From positions 1 through 7,512 of the forward strand of contig JBOIEE010000096.1 in NCBI GenBank assembly GCA_050740975.1: a DNA stretch of 7,512 nucleotides. Reading direction: 5' to 3'. Under the pieces are notes generated by a model. That model was not told the DNA's origin and ran no database searches. It saw only the letters and a list, made by a program, of their open reading frames with translations. Below, in pieces: positions 1 through 6,286 of the stretch (position 1 is its first letter; each line of letters begins with the position of its first letter). A program made the position numbers and the translations under genes. Source of the DNA: JBOHHR01 sp050740975 (GTDB lineage: Bacteria > Pseudomonadota > Gammaproteobacteria > JBOHHR01).

Positions 1-77
1 CTTCCCCAACACCGCAGCGAGAGCTTTGTAGGCAGTAACGCCTATCCGCCTCTATCTCAAGTATTCCATACCGCTCA

Positions 78-209
78 ATGCGTTATGCCAATTTCTCGCC
101 GATTGCTGAGAAGGAAGATCCGCCTGAGCGCGTTGCAGCGGTCGAGGCCGAGCTCGCCACGTTGAAAGCGCGGTTTCGGGAGCTTTTGGACGACGGCGGC
201 TTAGCGTAG
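78..209 (+). pseudogene. C-terminal tail resembling YceH (DUF480), 5' part absent
   Basis: The frame from the ATG at 78 to the TAG at 207-209 encodes 43 residues starting MRYANFSPIAEKED. It then runs ERVAAVEAELATLKARFREL, an amphipathic heptad-like helix, and ends DDGGLA. YceH/DUF480 proteins, which are winged-helix proteins of unclear role, usually end with an R-Y-x-H-L-F-S strand, a short linker and an ERVAALEAEVAAL-type coiled helix, so order and spacing fit. The frame is open only from position 39, where it follows a TAA at 36-38. None of the two winged-helix domains (normally over 150 residues) can be read in any frame of bases 1-77. This is therefore either a truncated remnant or a chance resemblance. 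The helix is low in complexity, which weakens the assignment. No ribosome binding site is visible before the ATG. Confidence 0.3.
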
Positions 210-233
210 TGGCGCAGGACGTGCGATCAGGGG

Positions 234-443
234 TTAGGCAAGGGGTTTGTGGGTATGGGTGGTTTTTTGCCGTGGCGCCTCGAGCTCGCTCCTTAGGCTC
301 AAGATAGTTTCACGATGCATGTCACTCTGGCCGCGGCGCAGGTAGGCTAAGCGATCCTCGATCCGCTTGATATGCCGGTGCAGGCGGGTTAACTCAATCT
401 GGTGGTTTAGCTCGCAGAGGTTAGGCGGGCGCCAGTGCAGCAT
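234..443 (-). CDS. Small hypothetical protein, helical (69 aa)
   Basis: I do not recognise this gene. The ATG at 441-443 opens a 69-codon frame ending in TAA. The middle of the product (about residues 15-53) is charged and amphipathic, with regularly spaced Leu and Ile, for example RLHRHIKRIEDRLAYLRRGQ followed by a second helix ending SELEAP. This suggests a two-helix or coiled-coil segment. The tail is basic and His-rich (KTTHTHKPLA). There are no Cys pairs, signal peptide or catalytic motif, and no convincing Shine-Dalgarno sequence precedes the ATG. The product reads like protein rather than shadow translation, and the opposite strand has no competing gene. It could equally be a fragment of a larger decayed gene. 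It shares its strand with the ATPase and with the short frame at 481-570. Confidence 0.25.
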   Translation of the reverse strand: MLHWRPPNLCELNHQIELTRLHRHIKRIEDRLAYLRRGQSDMHRETILSLRSELEAPRQKTTHTHKPLA

Positions 444-480
444 GCGCTATTGTACTGCGGCCGTACCCGAGCTGGCTATT

Positions 481-570
481 TCACTTCACCCGCTTCACCG
501 GCGCTTCGCTTGGTTCCGGTTTCGCCTCTTCGTCTTGCTGAGCTTCGAACTCGAGCGCGGCGGCGAGCAT
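481..570 (-). CDS. Short coding-like fragment with acidic/proline tail
   Basis: This minus-strand frame runs from the ATG at 568-570 to the TGA at 481-483 (29 codons). It is open upstream to a TAG at 649-651, with a possible GTG start at 604-606. The product reads MLAAALEFEAQQDEEAKPEP and then a KRVK-type basic end. Codons are GC-rich in third positions, and the pattern of a short helix followed by an acidic, proline-rich tail is typical of a protein C-terminus. I cannot name the family. It may be the 3' end of a gene lost upstream, since the frame breaks before a recognisable domain appears. No good ribosome binding site precedes either start. Chance is a serious alternative at this length. 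Confidence 0.18.
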   Translation of the reverse strand: MLAAALEFEAQQDEEAKPEPSEAPVKRVK

Positions 571-825
571 CCTCTGGAGGAGGTAGAAAGCATCCGAGCA
601 GATCACAGACGTCGACAGGGGAAGGGGCGATCTCTTAAGATACCAAAACTACAGTGGCCAAATTGTTCATGGCGCTCCCACGTTGGCGCACGTACCCGAG
701 GGGCCGATATCACAGATAGCGGGAGGGACATTTGCACTTACTCAGCGCTTACTTCCTTTCTTCCCTTTCGGTTCCATTAACGTAACGCTTTGTTTTTTAT
801 GGCTGGTGCTGGTGGCGTTTAACCC
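571..825. other. Gene-poor stretch downstream of the copper ATPase
   Basis: I see no gene of recognisable family, RNA gene or clear terminator here. Reading frames on the plus strand (367-780 and 683-976) give compositionally odd products with no domain and overlap the ATPase or the minus-strand fragments. A T-rich run at about 788-799 is not preceded by a convincing hairpin, so I do not call a terminator. The minus-strand frame of the 481-570 fragment stays open to about 648 but shows nothing recognisable. Confidence 0.5.
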
Positions 826-3168
826 TTACACCTTCGCCCTTCGCAGGCGAAGCGCATTCGCAACGACGCAGACCGAGCTGAAACTCATCGCGGCGGCCGC
901 GATCATGGGTGAGAGCAAAAGCCCAAAGAAGGGGTACAGCACACCGGCGGCGATGGGAACCCCCAGTGCATTGTAGAGAAAGGCAAAGAACAGGTTTTGC
1001 TTGATGTTACGCAGGGTGGCTCGGCTCAGAAGCCTGGCCCGCAGGATCCCCCGCAGATCGCCTTTGACCAGCGTCACCTGAGCGCTTTTCAACGCGATAT
1101 CGGAGCCGGTACCCATGGCAATGCCAACCTGTGCTTGCGCCAAAGCCGGGGCGTCGTTGATCCCATCGCCCGCCATCGCCACCATCCCGCCCTCGGCTTG
1201 CAATCGTTTGATCGCTTCCAATTTTTGCTGCGGTAACAGCTCGGCCTGCACGCGGTCGATCCCGAGCGCGCGCGCGACGGCTTCGGCCGTGGCACGGTTG
1301 TCTCCCGTCAACATATGGATCTGCACGCCCTCCCCATGCAGGGCCGCGATCGCCTCGGGTGCAAAAGCCCGGATGGGATCGGCCACACTGATGAGGCCCG
1401 CGGGTTTGCCATCGATGGCGGCGAACATTACCGTCTGAGCCTCTTCCCGCAGCGTCTGTGCGTGGGGGAGGAGTGGGCTGGTCTCTACCCCGAGATCCTG
1501 CAGCAACAGCTGATTCCCTACGGCGACCCGCCGGCCTTCAAGCCACCCGGTCACGCCCTTTCCGGTCAGGGACTCGAAGCGCTCGACCGGTGCCAAACCG
1601 AGCCCTCGCTCCTCAGCGCCGGCTACGATCGCGCTCGCCAGCGGATGTTCGCTGGCGCGCTCCAGGCTCGCAGCCAGCCGCAGCAGCTCTACCTCATCGA
1701 AGCCCTCGGCGACCATTACACGGCTTAGTTTCGGCTTGCCTTCGGTCAAGGTGCCTGTCTTGTCCACCACCAGGGTATCGACCTTGCGCATAAGCTCGAT
1801 GGCCTCGGCGTTCTTGAACAAAACTCCCAGGGTGGCGCCCCTGCCGGTCGCGACCATGATGGACATGGGGGTCGCGAGACCCAAGGCGCAAGGACAAGCG
1901 ATGATCAACACCGCCACCGCGTTCACCAGTGCGTACGCCAAGCGCGGCTCGGGACCAATGAACGCCCAAATGATGAAGGTGAGGAGCGCGATGATTACCA
2001 CCGCGGGAACAAAATACCCGGAGACTCGATCGGCCAGTTTTTGCACTGGGGCACGGCTACGCTGGGCCTCTGCCACCAGGCGCACGATCTGAGCCAGCAG
2101 TGTCCCGGCGCCGACACGCTCGGCTCTGATTTCCAAGGTACCGGTGCCGTTGATGGTGGCCCCAATGACCGGATCACCAGGGGCTTTGTTCACCGCAATG
2201 GGCTCGCCGGTGATCATCGATTCGTCCACCGAGCTTGCACCCGCGACCACCACGCCGTCTACAGGGATCTTCTCACCCGGCCGGATACGCAGGCGGTATC
2301 CAACCTGGACCCGATCGAGCGGGATATCTTCCTCGACGCCATCGTCTCTAATACGCCGCGCCGTCTTGGGGGCTAAGCCCAGTAGGGCCTTGATGGCGGC
2401 CCCGGTACGGTGGCGCGCTTTGAGCTCCAGCACCTGGCCCAGGAGCACTAGGGTCACGATCACGGCAGCGGCTTCGAAATAAAGCGCAACGGCGCCGTCC
2501 GCTGCGCGAAACGATGGGGGGAAGATCTCCGGTGCCAACACGGCGGTGAGACTGTAGAGATAGGCGACGGAAACCCCAAGGCCGATCAAGGTGAACATGT
2601 TGAGCTGTCGAGAGACGAGCGACTGCCAAGCCCGCAGCAGAAAAGGCCATCCGCCCCAGAGCACGACGGGCGTTGCGAGAACGAGCTCCGATAAGCCGGC
2701 TACTCTGGGACTGACTGTGTTTTCGGGAAACGATCCGGGGATCATGTCCCGCATGGCGATGAGAACCAGAGGCACGCCCAAGACCGCGGCTACCCAGAAC
2801 CGGCGTGACATATCGGTAAGCTCCGGATTTTTTTCCTCCTGCAGGCTAGGCATGCGCGGCTCCAAGGCCATGCCGCAGATGGGGCACTCCCCAGGCTCAT
2901 CCTGCAGGACCTCGGGGTGCATGGGACAGGTGAACCCGGCCGCGGGCTCATCGTGTAGAGCAGTGGCTGCTGTCGCTATAGAGCCTCTGGGTGAGCCGGA
3001 CGCTCGGTACTGCTCTGGCGCGGCCCGAAATTTCGCCAAGCACGTGGCGCTGCAGAACCGATAGGAGTCTCCTTGGTAGAGGTATTGAAATTCCCCGTTT
3101 GCAGGAACCTGCATCCCGCACACCGGATCGGCGTTAGCGGTATAAGGACGATGGTGTTCTGATGACAT
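826..3168 (-). CDS. copA: P1B-1 copper-translocating P-type ATPase with YHS and HMBD N-terminus
   Basis: This inner-membrane pump uses ATP to move Cu(I) out of the cytoplasm (780 aa). The N-terminus has a YHS domain at about 14-56 (DPVCGM, then C39-x3-C43) and a heavy-metal-binding domain at about 79-104 (CPMHPEV...CPICGMALEP). There is no classical HMA GMTCxxC domain. The ATPase core follows: TGE at 320-322 in the actuator domain, CPC at 425-427 in the transport helix, the phosphorylated Asp469 in DKTGTLT, SEHP at 506-509, TGDN at 621-624, and GDGINDAP from 667. The last two helices carry N725-x6-YN-x4-P738 and M761-S-F-S-S765, the Cu(I) class signature, which argues against Zn/Cd pumps. Length and motifs are complete, so it looks functional. 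The ATG is preceded by only a weak GGG-rich site, and a palindromic repeat lies 22 bp upstream, so its promoter must be in or beyond that repeat. No CueR-type operator was recognised. The copA symbol is by class; some relatives are named copB, silP or actP. Confidence 0.93.
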   Translation of the reverse strand: MSSEHHRPYTANADPVCGMQVPANGEFQYLYQGDSYRFCSATCLAKFRAAPEQYRASGSPRGSIATAATALHDEPAAGFTCPMHPEVLQDEPGECPICGMALEPRMPSLQEEKNPELTDMSRRFWVAAVLGVPLVLIAMRDMIPGSFPENTVSPRVAGLSELVLATPVVLWGGWPFLLRAWQSLVSRQLNMFTLIGLGVSVAYLYSLTAVLAPEIFPPSFRAADGAVALYFEAAAVIVTLVLLGQVLELKARHRTGAAIKALLGLAPKTARRIRDDGVEEDIPLDRVQVGYRLRIRPGEKIPVDGVVVAGASSVDESMITGEPIAVNKAPGDPVIGATINGTGTLEIRAERVGAGTLLAQIVRLVAEAQRSRAPVQKLADRVSGYFVPAVVIIALLTFIIWAFIGPEPRLAYALVNAVAVLIIACPCALGLATPMSIMVATGRGATLGVLFKNAEAIELMRKVDTLVVDKTGTLTEGKPKLSRVMVAEGFDEVELLRLAASLERASEHPLASAIVAGAEERGLGLAPVERFESLTGKGVTGWLEGRRVAVGNQLLLQDLGVETSPLLPHAQTLREEAQTVMFAAIDGKPAGLISVADPIRAFAPEAIAALHGEGVQIHMLTGDNRATAEAVARALGIDRVQAELLPQQKLEAIKRLQAEGGMVAMAGDGINDAPALAQAQVGIAMGTGSDIALKSAQVTLVKGDLRGILRARLLSRATLRNIKQNLFFAFLYNALGVPIAAGVLYPFFGLLLSPMIAAAAMSFSSVCVVANALRLRRAKV

Positions 3169-3189
3169 TTTTCTACCCGCCGCGCTGTG

Positions 3190-3334
3190 AGAGTTTGTGA
3201 AAAAACCTGCTGCGCTCTGGATCTCGCATTCCGGCGGTGCTCGGAATCCTCATGTATTTCAACATACACTCCGGTTCCTGCGTTCCGGCGGAACGCGACC
3301 TCCCTTCGCTCGCGACGGTTTTTTCATGAACTCT
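3190..3334. repeat. MITE-like palindromic element with imperfect terminal inverted repeats
   Basis: The left arm AGAGTTTGTGAAAAAACC (3190-3207) pairs with the right arm GGTTTTTTCATGAACTCT (3317-3334), matching 16 of 18 bases. The 109-bp interior carries further dyads: a perfect GCGTTCCG/CGGAACGC pair around one base (3280-3296), and an imperfect hairpin from GGAATCC (3243) through TGTATTTCAACATACA to GGTTCC (3273-3278). The sequence CTGTGAGAG at the left end (3185-3193) recurs as CTCTGAGAG at the right end (3331-3339), an 8 of 9 match that might mark the insertion. No transposase is encoded. This layout fits a small non-autonomous element. It sits between the divergently transcribed copper ATPase and threonine genes, so it could also act as a structured RNA or bidirectional terminator. 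Whether it is repeated elsewhere in the genome cannot be seen from one copy. Confidence 0.6.
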
Positions 3335-3472
3335 GAGAGGAAAATCCTAAAGCCTGAGGCGCATAAAGACAAACTCAAGCGCGGGTTCTCGCGGCGAACC
3401 CCAGGGGGACGGGATTTGGTTCTGCTTAAGCTGGTGCTCCATAAAGAGGGTGGTTTCACTACTCGGCGCGCG

Positions 3473-3501
3473 TTGGCTGGCCCTATTGTGCCGTATATAC
3501 T
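3473..3501 (+). promoter_or_regulatory. Candidate sigma-70 promoter for tdh-kbl
   Basis: TTGGCT (3473-3478) and TATACT (3496-3501) are separated by exactly 17 bases, and the region just downstream (about 3507-3519) is A/T-rich. Each hexamer matches consensus at four or five positions. It points toward the dehydrogenase gene and implies a start near 3508 with an untranslated leader of about 140 bases. No operator was identified. Assignment is by inspection only. Confidence 0.45.
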
Positions 3502-3635
3502 CAGCTCATAATAATCAGAAACGGTATGCAAACCACGCACGGTTGTTACAAACTATCGTGAGCAATAATGCGCCGGTGATCCAACCGATCGCCGAAGCCT
3601 TGGGACCTGAGGATCGAGGGTTTCAAGCCAAGATC

Positions 3636-3643
3636 GAGGGAGG
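3636..3643 (+). promoter_or_regulatory. Ribosome binding site of tdh
   Basis: GAGGGAGG ends three bases before the ATG at 3647. The spacing is short, but the strength of the motif and the immediate start of the Rossmann strand (MDKRRILVTGALG) support this start. No other in-frame start fits. Confidence 0.6.
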
Positions 3644-3646
3644 CCC

Positions 3647-4624
3647 ATGGACAAGAGACGCATCCTAGTCACCGGCGCGCTCGGGCAAATCGGATCTGAG
3701 CTCGTGCCAGTGTTGCGAGAGCGCTATGGCACCGATCGGATCGTGGCATCCGACATACGCATCCCACGCCCAGACTCGCCTCTAGGGCTAGTGGACGGGC
3801 TTTTTGAGCACCTGAACTGCACCGCTCTCCCCCAGATCCAGGATGTGGTCCGCCGTTACGATATCGGATCCATCTATCATCTGGCCGCGATCCTCTCGGC
3901 TGTGGGCGAGGAGCGACCGCATGTCGCTTGGGATGTGAACCTGGGCGGGCTCTATCGGGTCCTGGAGGTGGCGCGCCAAAACCATTGTGCCCTCTTCTTC
4001 CCCAGTTCCATCGGCGCTTTCGGCCAAAGCACGCCGCGCGAGCGTACGCCGCAGGATACGATCCAGCGACCGCAGACGATCTACGGGATCACCAAGGTTG
4101 CGGGCGAGCTTTTGTGTGACTACTACGCGCAGCGCTTCGGAGTCGATACGCGCGGTCTAAGGCTGCCAGGCATCATCTCCCATGCGGCCCCGCCTGGAGG
4201 AGGTACGACCGATTACGCGGTGGAGATCTTCTATCAAGCCCTACGCTACCGGCGCTATACGTGTTTTCTGCGGCCGGATACACGCCTCGACATGATGTAT
4301 ATGCGTGACACGCTGCGGGCCATCATCGAGCTGATGGAGGCCGATCCCTCGCGTCTCATCCACCGCAACGCCTTCAACATTACTGCCATGAGCATCACCC
4401 CAGCAGAACTGGCTGAGGCCATTCGCGCCCATATCCCGCAGCTCGTGGTCGACTACGAGGTGGACCCCATACGCCAGGCCATCGCCGACTCTTGGCCGCG
4501 GTCGGTGGACGATAGCGCGGCGCGGGCGCAATGGGGGTGGGCTCCCGCCTTTGGCCTCGCGGCCATGACCAAGGATATGCTCGATCGGTTAGGGGAGAGG
4601 ATGCCGTGCACAACTTATTCATGA
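3647..4624 (+). CDS. tdh: L-threonine 3-dehydrogenase, SDR (UDP-epimerase-like) type
   Basis: This cytoplasmic enzyme oxidises L-threonine with NAD+ to 2-amino-3-ketobutyrate. The 325-residue product is an extended short-chain dehydrogenase, not the zinc-dependent medium-chain Tdh of E. coli. A Rossmann motif G10-x2-G13-x2-G16 (TGALGQIG) opens it, and Asp36 (ASDIR) ends the second strand as expected for NAD binding. The catalytic set is Ser120/Ser121 (FFPSSIGAFG) with Tyr146-x3-Lys150 (YGITK). Stretches typical of bacterial and animal SDR threonine dehydrogenases include PQDTIQRP, PGIIS, GGGTTDYAVEIFY, MMYM and QAIADSWPRSVDDSAA, which separate it from sugar epimerases. Length is usual for the family. 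It is followed after 9 bp by the ligase that consumes its unstable product, so the two probably form an operon. It appears intact. Confidence 0.93.
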   Translation: MDKRRILVTGALGQIGSELVPVLRERYGTDRIVASDIRIPRPDSPLGLVDGLFEHLNCTALPQIQDVVRRYDIGSIYHLAAILSAVGEERPHVAWDVNLGGLYRVLEVARQNHCALFFPSSIGAFGQSTPRERTPQDTIQRPQTIYGITKVAGELLCDYYAQRFGVDTRGLRLPGIISHAAPPGGGTTDYAVEIFYQALRYRRYTCFLRPDTRLDMMYMRDTLRAIIELMEADPSRLIHRNAFNITAMSITPAELAEAIRAHIPQLVVDYEVDPIRQAIADSWPRSVDDSAARAQWGWAPAFGLAAMTKDMLDRLGERMPCTTYS

Positions 4625-4633
4625 GGCTCATTC

Positions 4634-5869
4634 ATGCCGCTTGAACGTATCACATACCAGTTACTGCATGAGCTTGCGGGGATCGAAGCCAGCGGCGCAA
4701 GCAAACGCCACGAGCCCGTGATCACACAAATTGTTCCTGCAGCGGGAACGAGAGGGCCTCGCTACCTGATCGAGGGTCAAGGGGAACGGCTCTTCCTGCG
4801 GATGAACTCCAATGGTTACTTGGGGATGGCCTTGCGCCAAGAGCTGATCGACGCTGAAGAGAGCGCCGTGCGCGCTTTCGGCAGCGGTCCCGGCGCCGTG
4901 CGTTTTATCAGCGGAACCTATGCTCCGCACATCGAGCTTGAGCGGCGACTGGCCGCTTTCCATGGCCGGGAGGCGGCGATGATCTTCAGCTCGGCCTACG
5001 CGACCGTCATGGGCGTGTTGCCGACCTTCATTACCCCAGAGACGGCGGTCATCAGCGATGCCCTCAACCACAACTGCATCATCAACGCCACTCGCCTCGC
5101 GCACCCCAAGGAGAAACATGTCTACGCCCATTTAAATATGGTTGACCTCGAGAGCTGTCTCGCACGCGCTGCCGCGGCCTGCCAGCGGGCGATCGTAGTG
5201 ACCGACGGCATCTTTAGCATGCGCGGCGACCATGCGCCTCTGGCGCACATTAAACAGATCGCGGCCCGCTTCGATGCGCGTTACACGGATAACGTGGTGG
5301 TACTGGTCGATGACTCTCACGGTGTGGGCGCCATCGGTGCCACCGGGCGGGGAACCGAGGAGCACACCGGGGCCGGTCCCTGCGACATCCTGATCGCAAC
5401 CCTCGGCAAGGCCCTCGGCGTGAATGGCGGTTACGTGGTGGCCGACCGCGTGCTCATCGATTACCTGCGTGAGAAAGCGCCTTTGTACATCTACTCCAAT
5501 CCGATCACACCGGGCGAGGCAGCGGCCGCCGTAAAGGCGCTCGACCTACTGGATAGCCCGACTGGCAGCACCCTCCTGAGGCGCCTACGACAACTAACGG
5601 TCCGTTTCCGACAAGGTCTGACGGAGCTTGGATACGAGGTCATCGCGGGCGAACACCCCGTGGTGCCTTTACTCCTGCGGGACACCGCGCGCACTCATGC
5701 GATGGTGCAGCATCTACGGTCCAACGGTGTCTTGGCGACCGGCCTTTCCTATCCCGTCGTGCCGCGCGGCGAGGAAGAGATCCGATTTCAGATCTCGGCC
5801 GATCACACCGAGGACGACCTCGACGAAGTGCTCGCAGTGATTGCCGCATTTCCCGCCCGTGGGCAGTGA
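4634..5869 (+). CDS. kbl: 2-amino-3-ketobutyrate CoA ligase (glycine C-acetyltransferase)
   Basis: This PLP enzyme of the alpha-oxoamine synthase family cleaves 2-amino-3-ketobutyrate with CoA to glycine and acetyl-CoA, completing threonine breakdown. The 411-residue product has the fold-type I landmarks in order: NSNGYLG (58-64), VRFISGT (89-95), SDALNH with His146 expected to stack on PLP, TDGIFSM (190-196), DDSH with Asp226 and His229, and the Schiff-base Lys259 in ATLGKALG. The end, PVVPRGEEEIRFQISADHTE, is characteristic of Kbl rather than 8-amino-7-oxononanoate or 5-aminolevulinate synthases. It is slightly longer than the roughly 398-residue E. coli enzyme, mainly at the N-terminus. 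It has DSHG where E. coli has DSHA, and ALGVNGGY where E. coli has ALGGASGGY. The TGAGG overlapping the tdh stop, 7 bases before the ATG, provides the ribosome binding site and suggests translational coupling. Confidence 0.9.
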   Translation: MPLERITYQLLHELAGIEASGASKRHEPVITQIVPAAGTRGPRYLIEGQGERLFLRMNSNGYLGMALRQELIDAEESAVRAFGSGPGAVRFISGTYAPHIELERRLAAFHGREAAMIFSSAYATVMGVLPTFITPETAVISDALNHNCIINATRLAHPKEKHVYAHLNMVDLESCLARAAAACQRAIVVTDGIFSMRGDHAPLAHIKQIAARFDARYTDNVVVLVDDSHGVGAIGATGRGTEEHTGAGPCDILIATLGKALGVNGGYVVADRVLIDYLREKAPLYIYSNPITPGEAAAAVKALDLLDSPTGSTLLRRLRQLTVRFRQGLTELGYEVIAGEHPVVPLLLRDTARTHAMVQHLRSNGVLATGLSYPVVPRGEEEIRFQISADHTEDDLDEVLAVIAAFPARGQ

Positions 5870-5892
5870 ACCAGTTCGGTAATGGCCAGTCG

Positions 5893-6177
5893 CTATGGTG
5901 TTAAGGAAGGGGCGTAGGAAGCATCGATTATTCCGTACTGGGCTATGCTGGTAAACTCATCGATCGTTAGGTTTGCCTGGCGAATGATCGCTCTCAAGGT
6001 ACCTCGGTCCAGTTCCTTATGATCAGGTACGACGAGTTGGGCGAAGGGGACGTCGCGCCGTAGGATGAGGTGGCTGCCGTGCTGGCGTTTCCGGTAGAAG
6101 CTGTGACGCAAGAGGGTCCAGGGCCATCCCGTGTCCCCGTAGGGCGTCGGCGGTTTGGAGACACCGCCATCCCGCAC
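5893..6177 (-). CDS. HicA-like mRNA interferase toxin, orphan
   Basis: The product (94 aa from a GTG start) carries the HicA/YcfA double-stranded-RNA-binding-like fold from about residue 22 to 76. F27-Y-R-K-R-Q precedes the catalytic GSH (34-36) and LILRR, followed by AQLVVPDHKELDRGTLRAII and RQANLTIDEF, the typical HicA strand, loop and final helix. HicA toxins cleave mRNA and are normally neutralised by a HicB partner encoded next to them. Here neither side has one: kbl ends 23 bp downstream and an hsdS relic lies upstream. The first 26 residues are odd. Where the family has a smooth first helix (often ALxxxGF), this protein reads GDTGWPWTLLRHSF with a helix-breaking proline, and there is an extra tail after DEF. 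It may be a partly eroded copy, or silenced or inactive. Fold assignment is firm; activity is uncertain. Confidence 0.72.
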   Translation of the reverse strand: MRDGGVSKPPTPYGDTGWPWTLLRHSFYRKRQHGSHLILRRDVPFAQLVVPDHKELDRGTLRAIIRQANLTIDEFTSIAQYGIIDASYAPSLTP

Positions 6178-6184
6178 CGAGGCG

Positions 6185-6190
6185 CCTCCT
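6185..6190 (-). promoter_or_regulatory. Strong Shine-Dalgarno site fixing the hicA GTG start
   Basis: On the minus strand AGGAGG lies 7 bases before the GTG at 6175-6177. This supports GTG as the true start of the HicA-like gene and argues that the unusual N-terminus is translated. An out-of-frame ATG a few bases further on has poorer spacing and leads to a frame without the HicA motifs. Confidence 0.6.
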
Positions 6191-6199
6191 GCAGCCCGG

Positions 6200-6286
6200 T
6201 CAATCGCCGTAACGATGAGGACCTCTCACCAGCCACGCCACGCCGGAGTCCTTCATCTTCGCATAGGGCTTAAGGTCGGCAACCAA
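6200..6286 (-). pseudogene. hsdS: hsdS relic: N-terminal codons of a type I restriction specificity subunit
   Basis: Immediately after the DUF262-protein stop, in the same frame, a TTG at 6284-6286 starts LVADLKPYAKMKDSGVAWLV. It runs into a TGA after 28 codons. HsdS proteins, which recognise the DNA target in type I restriction-modification, very often begin KPYxxYKDSGVxWLGExPxHW. The match KPYAKMKDSGVAWL is therefore distinctive although short. In another frame CTG GTG AGA could be read ...GGTGAG, giving W-L-G-E, as if one G were lost after CTG. The first base group TGATTGG also looks like an overlapping TGATGG stop-start with an added T. Both target recognition domains are missing. The relic sits where hsdS genes sit in type I operons that also carry a DUF262-type gene. 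It is short enough that I keep confidence moderate. Confidence 0.6.

Larger units (their letters stand above)
3335..3646 (+). other. Intergenic leader region of the threonine genes
   Basis: No gene is supported here. Minus- and plus-strand frames crossing it run into the palindromic element and give basic, Ser/Arg-rich products without domains. It contains a small dyad GGGTTC/GAACCC (3383-3388 and 3396-3401, 7-base loop) without a following T-run, a candidate promoter (3473-3501), and a leader of roughly 140 bases before the dehydrogenase gene. Near the end of the leader GATCGAGGG occurs twice, at 3612-3620 and 3632-3640, the second copy overlapping the ribosome binding site. I recognise no riboswitch, tRNA or leader peptide. 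Confidence 0.5.

Noticed and set aside
29..46. TAGGC/GCCTA hairpin as a terminator
   Set aside because: The stem has only five pairs and is not followed by a T-run.
229..426. Two GTTAGGC heptamers (233-239 and 419-425, within AGGGGTTAGGC and AGAGGTTAGGC) suggesting integron attC sites
   Set aside because: Neither has a matching inverse-core RYYYAAC partner at attC distance, and no paired imperfect arms or integrase are visible.
770..825. Rho-independent terminator for the copper ATPase
   Set aside because: The T-rich run is on the plus strand and there is no stable hairpin with a U-tract in the minus-strand direction.
367..976. Plus-strand frames at 367-780 and 683-976
   Set aside because: Their products are compositionally unlike proteins, and they overlap the better minus-strand frames or the ATPase 3' end.
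3169..3260. CueR-type copper-responsive operator upstream of the ATPase
   Set aside because: No ACCTTCC/GGAAGGT-like dyad with a long-spaced promoter could be found; the dyads present belong to the repeat element.
3259..3540. Minus-strand 93-codon frame across the palindromic element
   Set aside because: It is Arg/Ser/Pro-rich with no domain, runs through the inverted repeat, and lacks a ribosome binding site; it looks like a chance frame.
5870..5892. Bidirectional terminator between kbl and the HicA-like gene
   Set aside because: The only dyad, GCCC/GGGC, lies inside the kbl end, is four pairs long and has no T-run.
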